Below are positions 19,201 through 22,864 of a stretch of 22,864 nucleotides of DNA, one piece after another. A model generated the notes under the pieces. That model worked only from the letters and a program-made list of their open reading frames with translations, made no database searches and was not told the DNA's origin. The stretch is from Apostichopus californicus. Lineage: Eukaryota; Echinodermata; Holothuroidea; Aspidochirotida; Stichopodidae. The position numbers and the translations under genes are program-made. Numbering within the stretch: position 1 is the first letter of the stretch; each line of letters begins with the position of its first letter. The stretch lies in NCBI GenBank assembly GCA_020650975.1, contig JAIPMN010132518.1:1-22864 (forward strand). Reading direction: 5' to 3'.

Positions 19201-20621
19201 AGACTCGGGAGTTGCTGATATAAAGAGAATGAATTTAAAAAGTCACAATTAATTGTATATTCCAGGCGAATATGATACATTCTGTTCTATGCTGTTGGAC
19301 TGGTACTTTCATTTGCAATGAATGAGATGAGAAGTGGTGTAGCCATCAGAAAAAGACTAGAAATCATCATAATGCGATGTAGTTTAATCTGTCTTACTAG
19401 GACCATATTATAGATCATCCAGCTCACATTCTTACTTGTAATCAAAACAAAAGATACAAAGAGGAAGAGAAGGTGCATAGGACATAGATGCAACATGGAA
19501 GGAAGAAATGTTGCATTAAAATACTACTAAGGACAAATGCAACCCAACTCTGACACAGTATTAATTGATGGGTATCTTTATAAAACTGCAGTGGTACTTA
19601 CATAAGGAAAATAATCAAAATATATGGGTAGTTTGTGAAACATTTTTCAAAACAATGTACACAGAAGAAGGTGCAATGGATCTCCTATGAACATGAGGGT
19701 TTGGGAGTGCACACTTCTCCTCATTATTGCTTGTATTCTATTAAATATCACAACCATGACCACCATCAACTAATTGAACCAATCAACCAATATAAACATT
19801 GTTCATAAATACAAGTTCTAAATATCAGCTCATTACTCCACATCATAAAGATGGGAATGTGTTCTTGAGGCAACAAGAAGAAACAGCAAAACTGTCAACA
19901 ACAAAAGACATTGCAGACTTTGTTATGGTTTGTTTTGTTTGTTTTATTATTTATTTTTTCTTTATATGTCAGTTGAGTTCTTTGACAAGACTTTACAAAA
20001 TCCACTATCATCTAACTAGAAATGAAAAGTTTTCTGAAGCGATCACCATTCAATATATCATTATCACAAGTGATTGTTCACTGGAGGGTTGTCACAAAAG
20101 AAGGTAAAACTATGTTGCATATTCATAAGGCAAAGAATCAAAAACAGTAACTGATGTATTATGTTGTACCAAGGAGATTTGTGCTTCTTATTTCACTTAT
20201 CAGAATCCAACATACATCTTCATCCACAAATAGAAGCATATTGCAATTTTTAGTGAAAGTTTTGTTTAACAATTATATTTATATAAAGACTTGAAGTTAT
20301 AGTGTTGCCTACCTTTCTTTGCCGTCTGTTTTAAGTCCCTGACTTCACACACACCATCATCTCTGTTTTGTAGCCATTCTACAAGATCTTCTCGTCTAAT
20401 GGTAACAAATCCCTCTAGAAGCATTTCTTTGGTTGTTGTTGGTTCTTCAGCTTTATTTGCATTCAACCATTCATTCAACATTTTTAGTGCCATTTCAGCC
20501 TGGTTAAGACTTCTCATACGTTCTGCAATTTCCACTTTCTTATAACCAAAATAGCTGGCGAGCAATGGCCAATCAAAGAGAAGTTTTACAGATAGTTCCA
20601 TCACCGTGTAAGGATCCAAAC
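3978..20621 (-). CDS. multi-death-domain gene with a CYLD-type CAP-Gly domain (nine exons seen, both ends missing)
   Basis: In transcription order the exons are 20621-20313, 19214-18939, 18405-18200, 16719-16551, 16049-15930, 14808-14542, 7517-7251, 5425-5165 and 4235-3978. They give 2133 bases, 711 codons, with every border GT-AG and all phases compatible. The encoded order is two death-like folds, one CAP-Gly domain, a linker, then four death folds. Known of the families: death domains self-associate in apoptosis, Toll/IL-1 and TNF-receptor signalling, and the third CAP-Gly of the deubiquitinase CYLD binds NEMO. Inference: a cytosolic scaffold linking NF-kB regulation to death-fold adaptors, or a CYLD relative whose protease exons lie left of the window. 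The first exon opens with an acceptor and the last closes with a donor, so start, stop and promoter are all outside. Joining these exons in one transcript is inferred from phase and strand. Confidence 0.8.
4236..5164 (-). other. intron between death domains 6 and 5
   Basis: GT-AG intron of 929 bases. No exon-like frame or recognisable mobile element was seen. A more GC-rich patch near 4900-4960 is unlike the AT-rich rest and may be an old repeat fragment. Confidence 0.65.
5165..5425 (-). CDS. exon: death domain 5 (87 residues)
   Basis: The acceptor follows TTGTATTTTTAG (AG at 5426-5427) and the donor is GTAAGC. Phase is 1-1. The exon opens GLNDSVLRRI and continues RLLGEKLLISDVRLDAF, RVYQILSYWSMLQSF (helix-4 Trp) and IEMLASVLYNIGLGHVAEKE (helices 5-6, with the LGHVAE turn usual in death domains). 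The Gly-Leu opening is shared with death-like fold 1 and with the next exon, consistent with duplication of one ancestral exon. Confidence 0.87.
5426..7250 (-). other. intron between death domains 5 and 4
   Basis: GT-AG intron of 1825 bases. The part from 5426 to about 6360 is AT-rich with nothing recognisable beyond short CA runs near 5685-5700. The part nearest death domain 4 holds the ~280-bp repeat array annotated at 6365-7170. Confidence 0.65.
6365..7170. repeat. degenerate array of ~280-bp units with TGACCT and X-box-like palindrome
   Basis: Three units are recognised by a recurring block in which TGACCT is followed within about ten bases by a palindrome resembling GTTACCATGGTAAC. The palindromes are at 6487-6500, 6759-6772 and 7052-7065, spaced 272 and 293 bases. 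Between them, phrases such as 'aaggttgcaagt' and 'aagttcc(t/c)at' also recur. Units are strongly diverged, so borders are approximate. A perfect DR1 motif (TGACCTTTGACCT) lies at 6472-6484 in the first unit. Confidence 0.65.
7251..7517 (-). CDS. exon: death domain 4 (89 residues)
   Basis: The acceptor follows TCTCCCTTTGCAG (AG at 7518-7519), a good polypyrimidine site, and the donor is GTATGT. Phase is 1-1. This is the clearest death domain of the set: SWKLFAAELGVKQHELTGKL (helices 1-2 with the conserved W..LA..LG pattern), then DCLRTVFDIWYTNEKGCNKL (helices 3-4 with the conserved Trp), then QLLKACRAIGHDTLADEIEQ (helices 5-6). Length and helix spacing are typical of the family (about 85 residues). 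Confidence 0.9.
8137..8560. repeat. ~140-bp-period intronic repeat, array 1 (decayed)
   Basis: The phrase 'tcaaatgac' followed by a degenerate second half-site and 'acctcca' recurs near 8142, 8285 and 8536, with the associated phrases 'gttcttgtactcactaaggtgca' broken across it and 'tttacaagattt'. It matches the arrays at 9660-10430 and 16990-17390 but is the most diverged copy. Confidence 0.55.
9186..9455 (+). mobile_element. 3' fragment of an L2/CR1-like non-LTR retrotransposon (pseudogene)
   Basis: The translation gives the conserved C-terminal end of an L2/CR1-type reverse transcriptase protein in pieces: VVPRTRIENFGDRAF at 9186-9230, then after a +1 shift FSVAGPRE, a TGA where Trp is usual, NSLPTKIQ, and further on FRSGKLKTNLFRVAFH before a stop. 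A microsatellite tail of TTA/ATT units follows (about 9432-9456), as is usual for L2/CR1-like elements and SINEs that use their 3' ends. Only the last ~80 codons remain, so this is a severely 5'-truncated dead copy on the opposite strand to the host gene. Confidence 0.78.
9485..9522. other. 38-base imperfect hairpin
   Basis: TGATTTGGT (9485-9493) pairs with ACCAAATCA (9514-9522), and TGCCAA (9499-9504) pairs with TTGGCA (9508-9513). This gives 15 base pairs with one 5-base bulge (ACGAA) on the left arm and a 3-base loop. It sits 30 bases after the microsatellite tail of the L2-like fragment. No known RNA family is recognised. It could be the terminus of a small transposon. Confidence 0.6.
9660..10430. 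repeat. ~140-bp-period intronic repeat, array 2, with CA tract and terminal hairpin
   Basis: Units share the blocks 'ttacaaggttttca', 'ttgacctcaaatgacc' and 'acttcatccaagg'. DR1-type motifs lie at 9812-9824 (perfect TGACCTTTGACCT), 10088-10100 and 10231-10243 (one mismatch each), spaced 276 and 143 bases, with a decayed unit near 9950. The array ends in an imperfect CA tract (10357-10379) and then ACTTGCC-loop-GGCAAGT (10404-10424), a 7-bp hairpin. Confidence 0.75.
12353..13861 (-). pseudogene. reverse transcriptase of the CR1/Rex1-like element, broken
   Basis: The first part (13861 down to 13124) carries the endonuclease-RT joining region (YPNNKPWITREVKS, then AAGPDGLQPRVLKW). A 25-bp tandem duplication then shifts the frame. 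The palm follows in another frame (13057 down to 12353): IIPVPKK, RPVALTSVAMKV, VMFFDFSSAF (first catalytic Asp), TGAPQGTVLAPFLF, KFSDDTALIG (the DD pair) and LNVNKTKEMVIDF. A second frame change lies near 13055. After the palm the frame stops early, and only a short C-terminal scrap (LPLARTNRHPSSFI) is found beyond, implying an internal deletion. Confidence 0.87.
13136..13185. repeat. perfect 25-bp tandem duplication inside the RT pseudogene
   Basis: The 25-base unit at 13136-13160 is repeated without a mismatch at 13161-13185. Twenty-five is not a multiple of three, so the duplication throws the reverse transcriptase out of frame just after its conserved GPDG region and leads to a stop at 13124-13126. 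Confidence 0.95.
13862..14334 (-). pseudogene. EEP-type endonuclease, partial, of the CR1/Rex1-like element
   Basis: The upstream part reads KQKGGVCLYVYEQWC, and after it come LVVGLRPYYLPREF, VVIDGDFNH (the catalytic GDFN motif) and TLDLCYSNV...LGKSDHDLI (the catalytic SDH motif). These are the C-terminal motifs of the apurinic-like endonuclease that nicks target DNA for this class of retrotransposon. The N-terminal part with the first catalytic Asn and Glu is missing, and an in-frame TAA lies just upstream at 14335-14337. The frame ends at another in-frame TAA (13862-13864), after which homology continues in the same frame. The stop is therefore a point lesion, not a natural end. Confidence 0.83.
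14542..14808 (-). CDS. exon: death domain 3 (89 residues)
   Basis: The acceptor follows ATTCATTCCTAG (AG at 14809-14810) and the donor is GTAAAC. Phase is 1-1. A proline-rich start (EPPPYPFSGYE) leads into a death fold: KLCHGLISELKLMDKWRAS (helices 1-2), FFRLESVLQSWWKDI with the conserved helix-4 Trp, and LQSFLILLGQYGREDIRSHI (helices 5-6). The proline-rich lead may be the flexible arm joining the linker to the death-domain row. Downstream comes the 7-kb intron that holds most of the mobile elements. Confidence 0.82.
14809..15929 (-). other. intron between death domain 3 and the linker exon
   Basis: GT-AG intron of 1121 bases, AT-rich. Apart from the first copy of the ~200-bp duplicated segment (15391-15590) nothing recognisable was seen. 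Confidence 0.6.
15391..15590. repeat. ~200-bp direct repeat, copy 1
   Basis: It aligns along its length with 16307-16496, sharing 'agtttgtaagcatcaacata', 'atgcattcat(t/c)aatatctcc', 'ggatagt', 'tggattcat', 'ttgacct' and a closing 'ccaatcatgcaaataatca'. It lies in the intron on the 3' side of the linker exon. Confidence 0.8.
15930..16049 (-). CDS. probable linker exon (40 residues)
   Basis: This short exon lies between the CAP-Gly and the third death domain. The acceptor follows a pyrimidine-rich stretch ending TATGCCATCAG, and the donor is GTCAGT. At exactly 120 bases and phase 1-1 it can be included or skipped without disturbing the frame. The translation is polar and Ser/Thr-rich (for example SGTSIGEEERFTSD, then KQPWTTRPTSYISKAG) with no recognised fold. 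An ATG-initiated frame in the same place would end at the donor in phase 0, incompatible with its neighbours. Support is splice signals and frame only; there is no homology. Confidence 0.5.
16307..16496. repeat. ~190-bp direct repeat, copy 2
   Basis: Partner of the segment at 15391-15590, in the 501-base intron between the CAP-Gly exon and the linker exon. Copies differ by scattered substitutions and small indels. Both keep the octamer ATGCAAAT near their right end, and this copy has a second one at about 16444. The pair brackets the linker exon. Confidence 0.8.
16551..16719 (-). CDS. exon: CAP-Gly domain, second half (CYLD type)
   Basis: It starts in phase 0 after TTTTATTCAAAG (AG at 16720-16721), matching the phase-0 donor of the previous exon, and ends in phase 1 at GTAAGT. 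It reads GGTDGTFSGTRCFNC, then a basic turn and SRCKPDSRFLTE. The GxxDGxxxGxRxF core is the CAP-Gly signature. The PDSRF tail is characteristic of CYLD's third CAP-Gly rather than of CLIP-170 or dynactin. The classic GKNDG groove motif reads GGTDG here, with Lys and Asn replaced as in CYLD. A lysine-rich tail (TKKEKLTKDG) leads into the linker. Confidence 0.88.
16720..18199 (-). other. intron splitting the CAP-Gly domain
   Basis: GT-AG, phase-0 intron of 1480 bases. It contains array 3 of the DR1-bearing repeat (16990-17390). An A-rich patch (17840-17940) with a recurring GAAAACGGAAAA-like phrase follows. Nothing else was recognised. Confidence 0.7.
16990..17390. repeat. ~140-bp-period intronic repeat, array 3, with CA tract and terminal hairpin
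   Basis: It shares with array 2 the blocks 'tttacaagg', 'ggttcttgtact', 'cc(a)aatgaactttgacctt' (DR1-like at 17187-17199, one mismatch) and 'gatatc(g/t)tgtttacaa'. It ends in the same way: an imperfect CA tract (17319-17348), then ACTTGCC-loop-GGCAAAGT (about 17356-17378) and AACCAAT. The shared terminus identifies both arrays as copies of one dispersed family. Confidence 0.72.
18200..18405 (-). CDS. exon: CAP-Gly domain, first half (CYLD type)
   Basis: It starts in phase 1 after CATGTTCCTTTAG (AG at 18406-18407) and ends in phase 0 at the donor GTAAGT. About 25 residues of acidic, proline-containing linker (PPEEPPYPD) precede the domain. The first CAP-Gly strands follow: DSLVEVNYGEQTLSGVIAWI, then GILAGVEL. 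The order xVEVxxx...GVIxWIG...LAGVEL closely follows the third CAP-Gly of vertebrate CYLD. CAP-Gly domains bind tubulin or EB C-termini, or, in CYLD, a proline-rich segment of NEMO. The domain is completed by the next exon. Confidence 0.88.
18406..18938 (-). other. intron between death-like fold 2 and CAP-Gly
   Basis: GT-AG intron of 533 bases, phase 1, AT-rich. No exon-like frame or mobile element was recognised. Confidence 0.65.
18939..19214 (-). CDS. exon: death-domain-like fold 2 (92 residues)
   Basis: The acceptor follows TTTATATCAG (AG at 19215-19216) and the donor GTATTA starts at 18938. Phase is 1-1. The fold is recognised from amphipathic helices: MQKVAEKLCLSQQQLMDML near the start, LLAVIVAWKKKQ in the middle (the conserved Trp of helix 4), and FQNLQKLLE followed by REALAELSG at the end, the usual helix 5-6 signature. 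It is more diverged than the four downstream death domains, so it could be another member of the death-fold superfamily. It lies immediately upstream of the CAP-Gly exons. Confidence 0.75.
19215..20312 (-). other. intron between death-like folds 1 and 2
   Basis: GT-AG intron of 1098 bases, phase 1. AT-rich with a T-rich patch near 19930-19970. No further exon, mobile element or RNA gene was recognised. Confidence 0.65.
20313..20621 (-). CDS. exon: death-domain-like fold 1 (103 residues)
   Basis: The acceptor is at 20622-20623 after ATATCGACAG, and the donor GTAGGC begins at 20312. It is phase 1 at both ends. The translation has the spaced pattern of a six-helix death fold: DWPLLASYFGYKKVEIAERM (helices 1-2), EMALKMLNEWLN (helix 4), then TTTKEMLLEGFVTIRREDLV (helices 5-6). 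A charged tail of about 25 residues ends in AKKG, so this exon is longer than the other death-domain exons (86-92 residues). It is the most 5' exon visible. The reading frame contains an ATG shortly after the acceptor, but the acceptor and the phase of the other exons argue for an internal exon. Confidence 0.8.
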
Positions 20622-20741
20622 CTGTCGATATGCCAATACAACTACATCAAACTTAAACTGTCACAGTAACACAGGAAATCAAAGATTTAATTGCTGCATA
20701 TAGTACTTATCAAAGATTGTCTTAAAAGGATATTCTGGGCC

Positions 20742-20915
20742 CTATTTCATAAAACTTAAGAACATTCTTATCTTGGACTTAAGAAGAATAATCATTCTTA
20801 AGTCTGTAATTGTTCTTAACTTTAAGAACATTCTTATCTTCTATTTCATAAAGCAACTTAAGAAGAATTCATTCGTATCTTTGTCCTGAAATCGTTCTTA
20901 ACTTTAAGAATGATC
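20742..20915. repeat. two imperfect ~99-bp tandem units in the Harbinger 5' end
   Basis: CTATTTCATAAA occurs at 20742 and again 99 bases later at 20841, and both units contain GTTCTTAACTTTAAGAA near their right ends. Within them, TAAGAACATTCTTATCTT occurs at 20757 and 20823. The region is full of CTTAAG-centred palindromes and could fold extensively. Confidence 0.7.
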
Positions 20916-21005
20916 AGCATCAGTCTTAAGTATGTTCTTAAGTGTCACATGTCAATTAGGCGGGAAGTTTCAATCAAAACACATCATTGCTTATTTAGGT
21001 GTTTA

Positions 21006-21206
21006 ATGTGGATGCCAATGATGGCTATGTATATGGCTTTTGGGCTGCTAGAAAGAGTAAACCAACGAGCTCTACGAAGGGAAAGGGTATTTAGGGACAG
21101 AACCGACCCACTACATCAATGGACAGACCGACAGATGCATCCGAAGTACCCATTCAGTAGACTTGAGTTCATCAACATCATTGATATGCTTCAAGCTGAT
21201 ATTTCT
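21006..21206 (+). pseudogene. HARBI1-like transposase, N-terminal fragment
   Basis: From the ATG at 21006 the frame reads LLERVNQRALRRERVFRDRT, then DPL, YPFSRLEFINIIDMLQADI. This is the N-terminal region preceding the DDE core in Harbinger transposases (pattern R..FR.R.dpl...d.....RF.R..i..l.d.l). The DDE catalytic core is absent, and the sequence after about residue 67 is unrelated and ends at 21287. This is a non-functional remnant. Confidence 0.68.
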
Positions 21207-21210
21207 TTAA

Positions 21211-22308
21211 GCATATGCCCTACTCAATATAGGATAGGCTATAATAGGGGTGGGGTGGTGATGGGATGGCAATCACAGCTACTATAATGGGGGTAACTAT
21301 AGAAAAGTTCATTTCTGACTGGGGTGGGAGCCTGGGAGGGTAGAACTACTTGCCGCAAGGTTGGGGGAGGGGGCAGAACCTCCACTTTGAAAATTTTGGT
21401 TTATATATGGGGGATTATATGAAAAATGGTGCTATCATTTGGCCTAATTTGCAGATTTTTTGCCCGTATCTTAGGTCTTCAGAATTTTGGGGGGGCAGAC
21501 ACCCCCACCTCGTACGCCTATGGTCGGTACGTTTGTGGTTTTGTTGATAAATTTGTGCCCATTACCCTCCCTTCACAAACTTACTCGTAGCTGTCACACA
21601 ACTAATTATAACTTTATAAGTTATTCGCTTGAACTACAAAAAAATACAGGGGCGGATCCAGATTTTTTTGGCAGCAGGAGGTTTAGGGTTATTTGTGATG
21701 CTGTCCTGGGGGAGGGATCAAAGAGTAGGGGTGTTCCCGGAACGGTTTGCATTGACTTTGTATATGTAGAACTCATTATAAGCTAGCGAACATGGTCGAC
21801 CCACCCAAAAACAAAAATAGTACACAAAACGCAGAATTGAAGCTGGCAAACAGTGTAATTCTATCTTCAAAATGATCATACTGTACCAAGTTTTGTACGG
21901 TGGAGTATAAGAATCGCAAGATACAATTTGTTAAAGTTGACAAGTGAAACGTGGATGATTTTCGGTCAATTAACTGAAACTTGCAAATACTGAGGTTATT
22001 CACAGGAATATACGAATAGTCCTAGTTGGAAAATTTAGAAATTCCGCACGATTTTTCAATTAAAAAATATGTTGGGGACCCCTCTAAAAAATATACAAAA
22101 ATGTTTTTGTGTGCTTCACCCTCTATATAGATAGATTTCCCTACATAAAGATATATAAACAATTATATATAAACTTTTGCCCCCCTGTAGGGGCTTCCCC
22201 CTCCCCCGCCCGCCTCTGTCAGATTTTTTTTAAAGGAAATCTATTATTTCCTACATTTTTATTTGGCAAGAACATTACAAATGTATATAGGATACTGGAA
22301 TAGAAATT
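21211..22308. other. intergenic or intronic repeat-like stretch without a gene
   Basis: G-rich patches (21240-21380, 21480-21500 and 21700-21730) and a C-rich patch (22183-22215) alternate with AT-rich DNA. The 21640-21720 patch begins ACAGGGGCGGATCC, a phrase typical of degenerate invertebrate repeats, and the C-rich patch contains a partial inverted match to it (22210-22219). No coding frame is convincing. Confidence 0.5.
21321..21340 (+). other. potential G-quadruplex
   Basis: Four runs of at least three G with loops of one to five bases fit the standard G3+N1-7 rule on the plus strand. It lies in a G-rich repeat-like patch, and no function is implied. Confidence 0.5.
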
Positions 22309-22469
22309 TTAAAGTGAATAAAATTGTTCAATTCTAATGAATAATGAATATGAACTGACTTTTACAATAGCACTCACGGCAAAAGATAATAAAGGGGAAT
22401 TCCTCTCGTCCCATATAAGACTCAAATAAACATAGAATGTGGCAATGTGGAATGCTTGAGTTATTACAG

Positions 22470-22864
22470 TTATTATGCTTCTGAAGAGACTCAGATCGCA
22501 CGGCTGAAGTACATGCAATGAATGGGCTGGCAGGCAATACAGGATGATTTGTTTTCAGCACAGAAGTTTGTAGTCTCGAGGGTGGTGTGAGAGCTATGCC
22601 CTTCAACTAGCAGGATGATAGGGAAGGTGATGTCCTCTCTCTTAACGTTCGGTCAAAACAAATTGGCAATCCATTCATAAAAAACTTCTGTGTTAATCCA
22701 GCAGTTCGAGGATTGTCCTACGCACCATTCCTCTGGAGCACATTACAGGGGGTCTTAACAGAAGCGGCTGTTCGGGAAGATTAACATAGGCTCCAAGAAA
22801 AACCCTGTAGCGTTCATACAGGCCAGGACGGTGATTTGCCTTTTGTCCGTGTTGCTCAACTGGT
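22470..22864 (-). pseudogene. pogo/Jerky-type DDE transposase, broken, runs off the right edge
   Basis: Read on the minus strand from the window end, one frame gives KRQITVLACMNATGFFLEPM. After a frame change come WINTEVFYEWIANLF, a stop, and PIILLVEGHSSHTTLE. A further frame change gives LHVLQPCDLSLFRS. In order these are the conserved motifs of the DDE_1 (pogo/Tigger/Jerky) catalytic domain, ending at the QPxD motif (Asp codon 22494-22496). At least two frameshifts and one stop make it dead. The Asp normally found in the DGHxSH motif is Glu here (codon 22602-22604). It lies upstream of and co-oriented with the death-domain gene. Confidence 0.8.

Larger units (their letters stand above)
20737..21210 (+). 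mobile_element. truncated PIF/Harbinger DNA transposon
   Basis: It begins GGGCCCTATTTCATAAA, a terminus seen in Harbinger-type elements of marine invertebrates. Next come about 200 bases rich in CTTAAGAA/TTCTTAAG inverted motifs, then the start of a HARBI1-like transposase. Homology stops around 21206, and no matching inverted terminus was found to the right, so the copy is 3'-truncated. The class is inferred from both the terminus and the protein segment. Confidence 0.68.

Noticed and set aside
19799..20107. Plus-strand 102-codon frame with a hydrophobic Phe/Ile-rich segment
   Set aside because: The hydrophobic stretch comes from a T-rich run in an intron, and there is no homology or codon signal.
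1..22864. CRISPR array, bacterial operon or phage-type system
   Set aside because: There are no regularly spaced identical short repeats and no bacterial gene layout. Spliced exons and animal-type transposons indicate a eukaryotic genome.

Overview
The window looks like genomic DNA from an invertebrate animal, most likely a marine deuterostome such as an echinoderm, hemichordate or amphioxus. That placement is inference, from spliced GT-AG introns, death-domain genes of a kind expanded in such animals, and the mix of transposon types. There is no bacterial gene organisation: no operons, and only one long intact open frame, which belongs to a retrotransposon.

The main host locus is one large minus-strand gene running from about 20.6 kb down to about 4.0 kb and open at both ends. 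Nine exons can be placed, with GT-AG borders and consistent phases. Together they give 2133 coding bases. In transcription order they are: two death-domain-like exons (20313-20621, 18939-19214), two exons sharing one CAP-Gly domain of the CYLD type (18200-18405, 16551-16719), a probable 40-residue linker exon (15930-16049), and four more death-domain exons (14542-14808, 7251-7517, 5165-5425, 3978-4235). Each death fold fills exactly one exon with phase-1 introns on both sides. A CYLD-like CAP-Gly embedded in at least six death folds is the most unusual thing here. It suggests an innate-immune or NF-kB/apoptosis scaffold, or a CYLD relative whose protease exons lie outside the window.

The rest is mostly mobile and repetitive DNA. 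Positions 1-3495 hold the 3' part of a Ty3/gypsy LTR retrotransposon on the plus strand, with an intact protease-RT-RNase H-integrase frame, a polypurine tract and a very short (~144 bp) 3' LTR. The 7-kb intron between the third and fourth death-domain exons contains a 3' scrap of an L2/CR1-like element (9186-9455) and a 5'-truncated, mutated CR1/Rex1-like element (about 12066-14340, minus strand). Upstream of the gene's first visible exon are a truncated PIF/Harbinger element (20737 to ~21210) and, at the right edge, a broken pogo/Jerky-type transposase on the minus strand.

The introns also carry several decayed repeat families. One has a ~140-bp period and contains DR1-type nuclear-receptor motifs, with arrays near 8.1-8.6, 9.66-10.43 and 17.0-17.4 kb. 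Another has a ~280-bp period with X-box-like palindromes at 6.4-7.2 kb. A third is a ~200-bp segment duplicated at 15.4 and 16.3 kb. No tRNA, rRNA or CRISPR was found, and no host promoter was identified.
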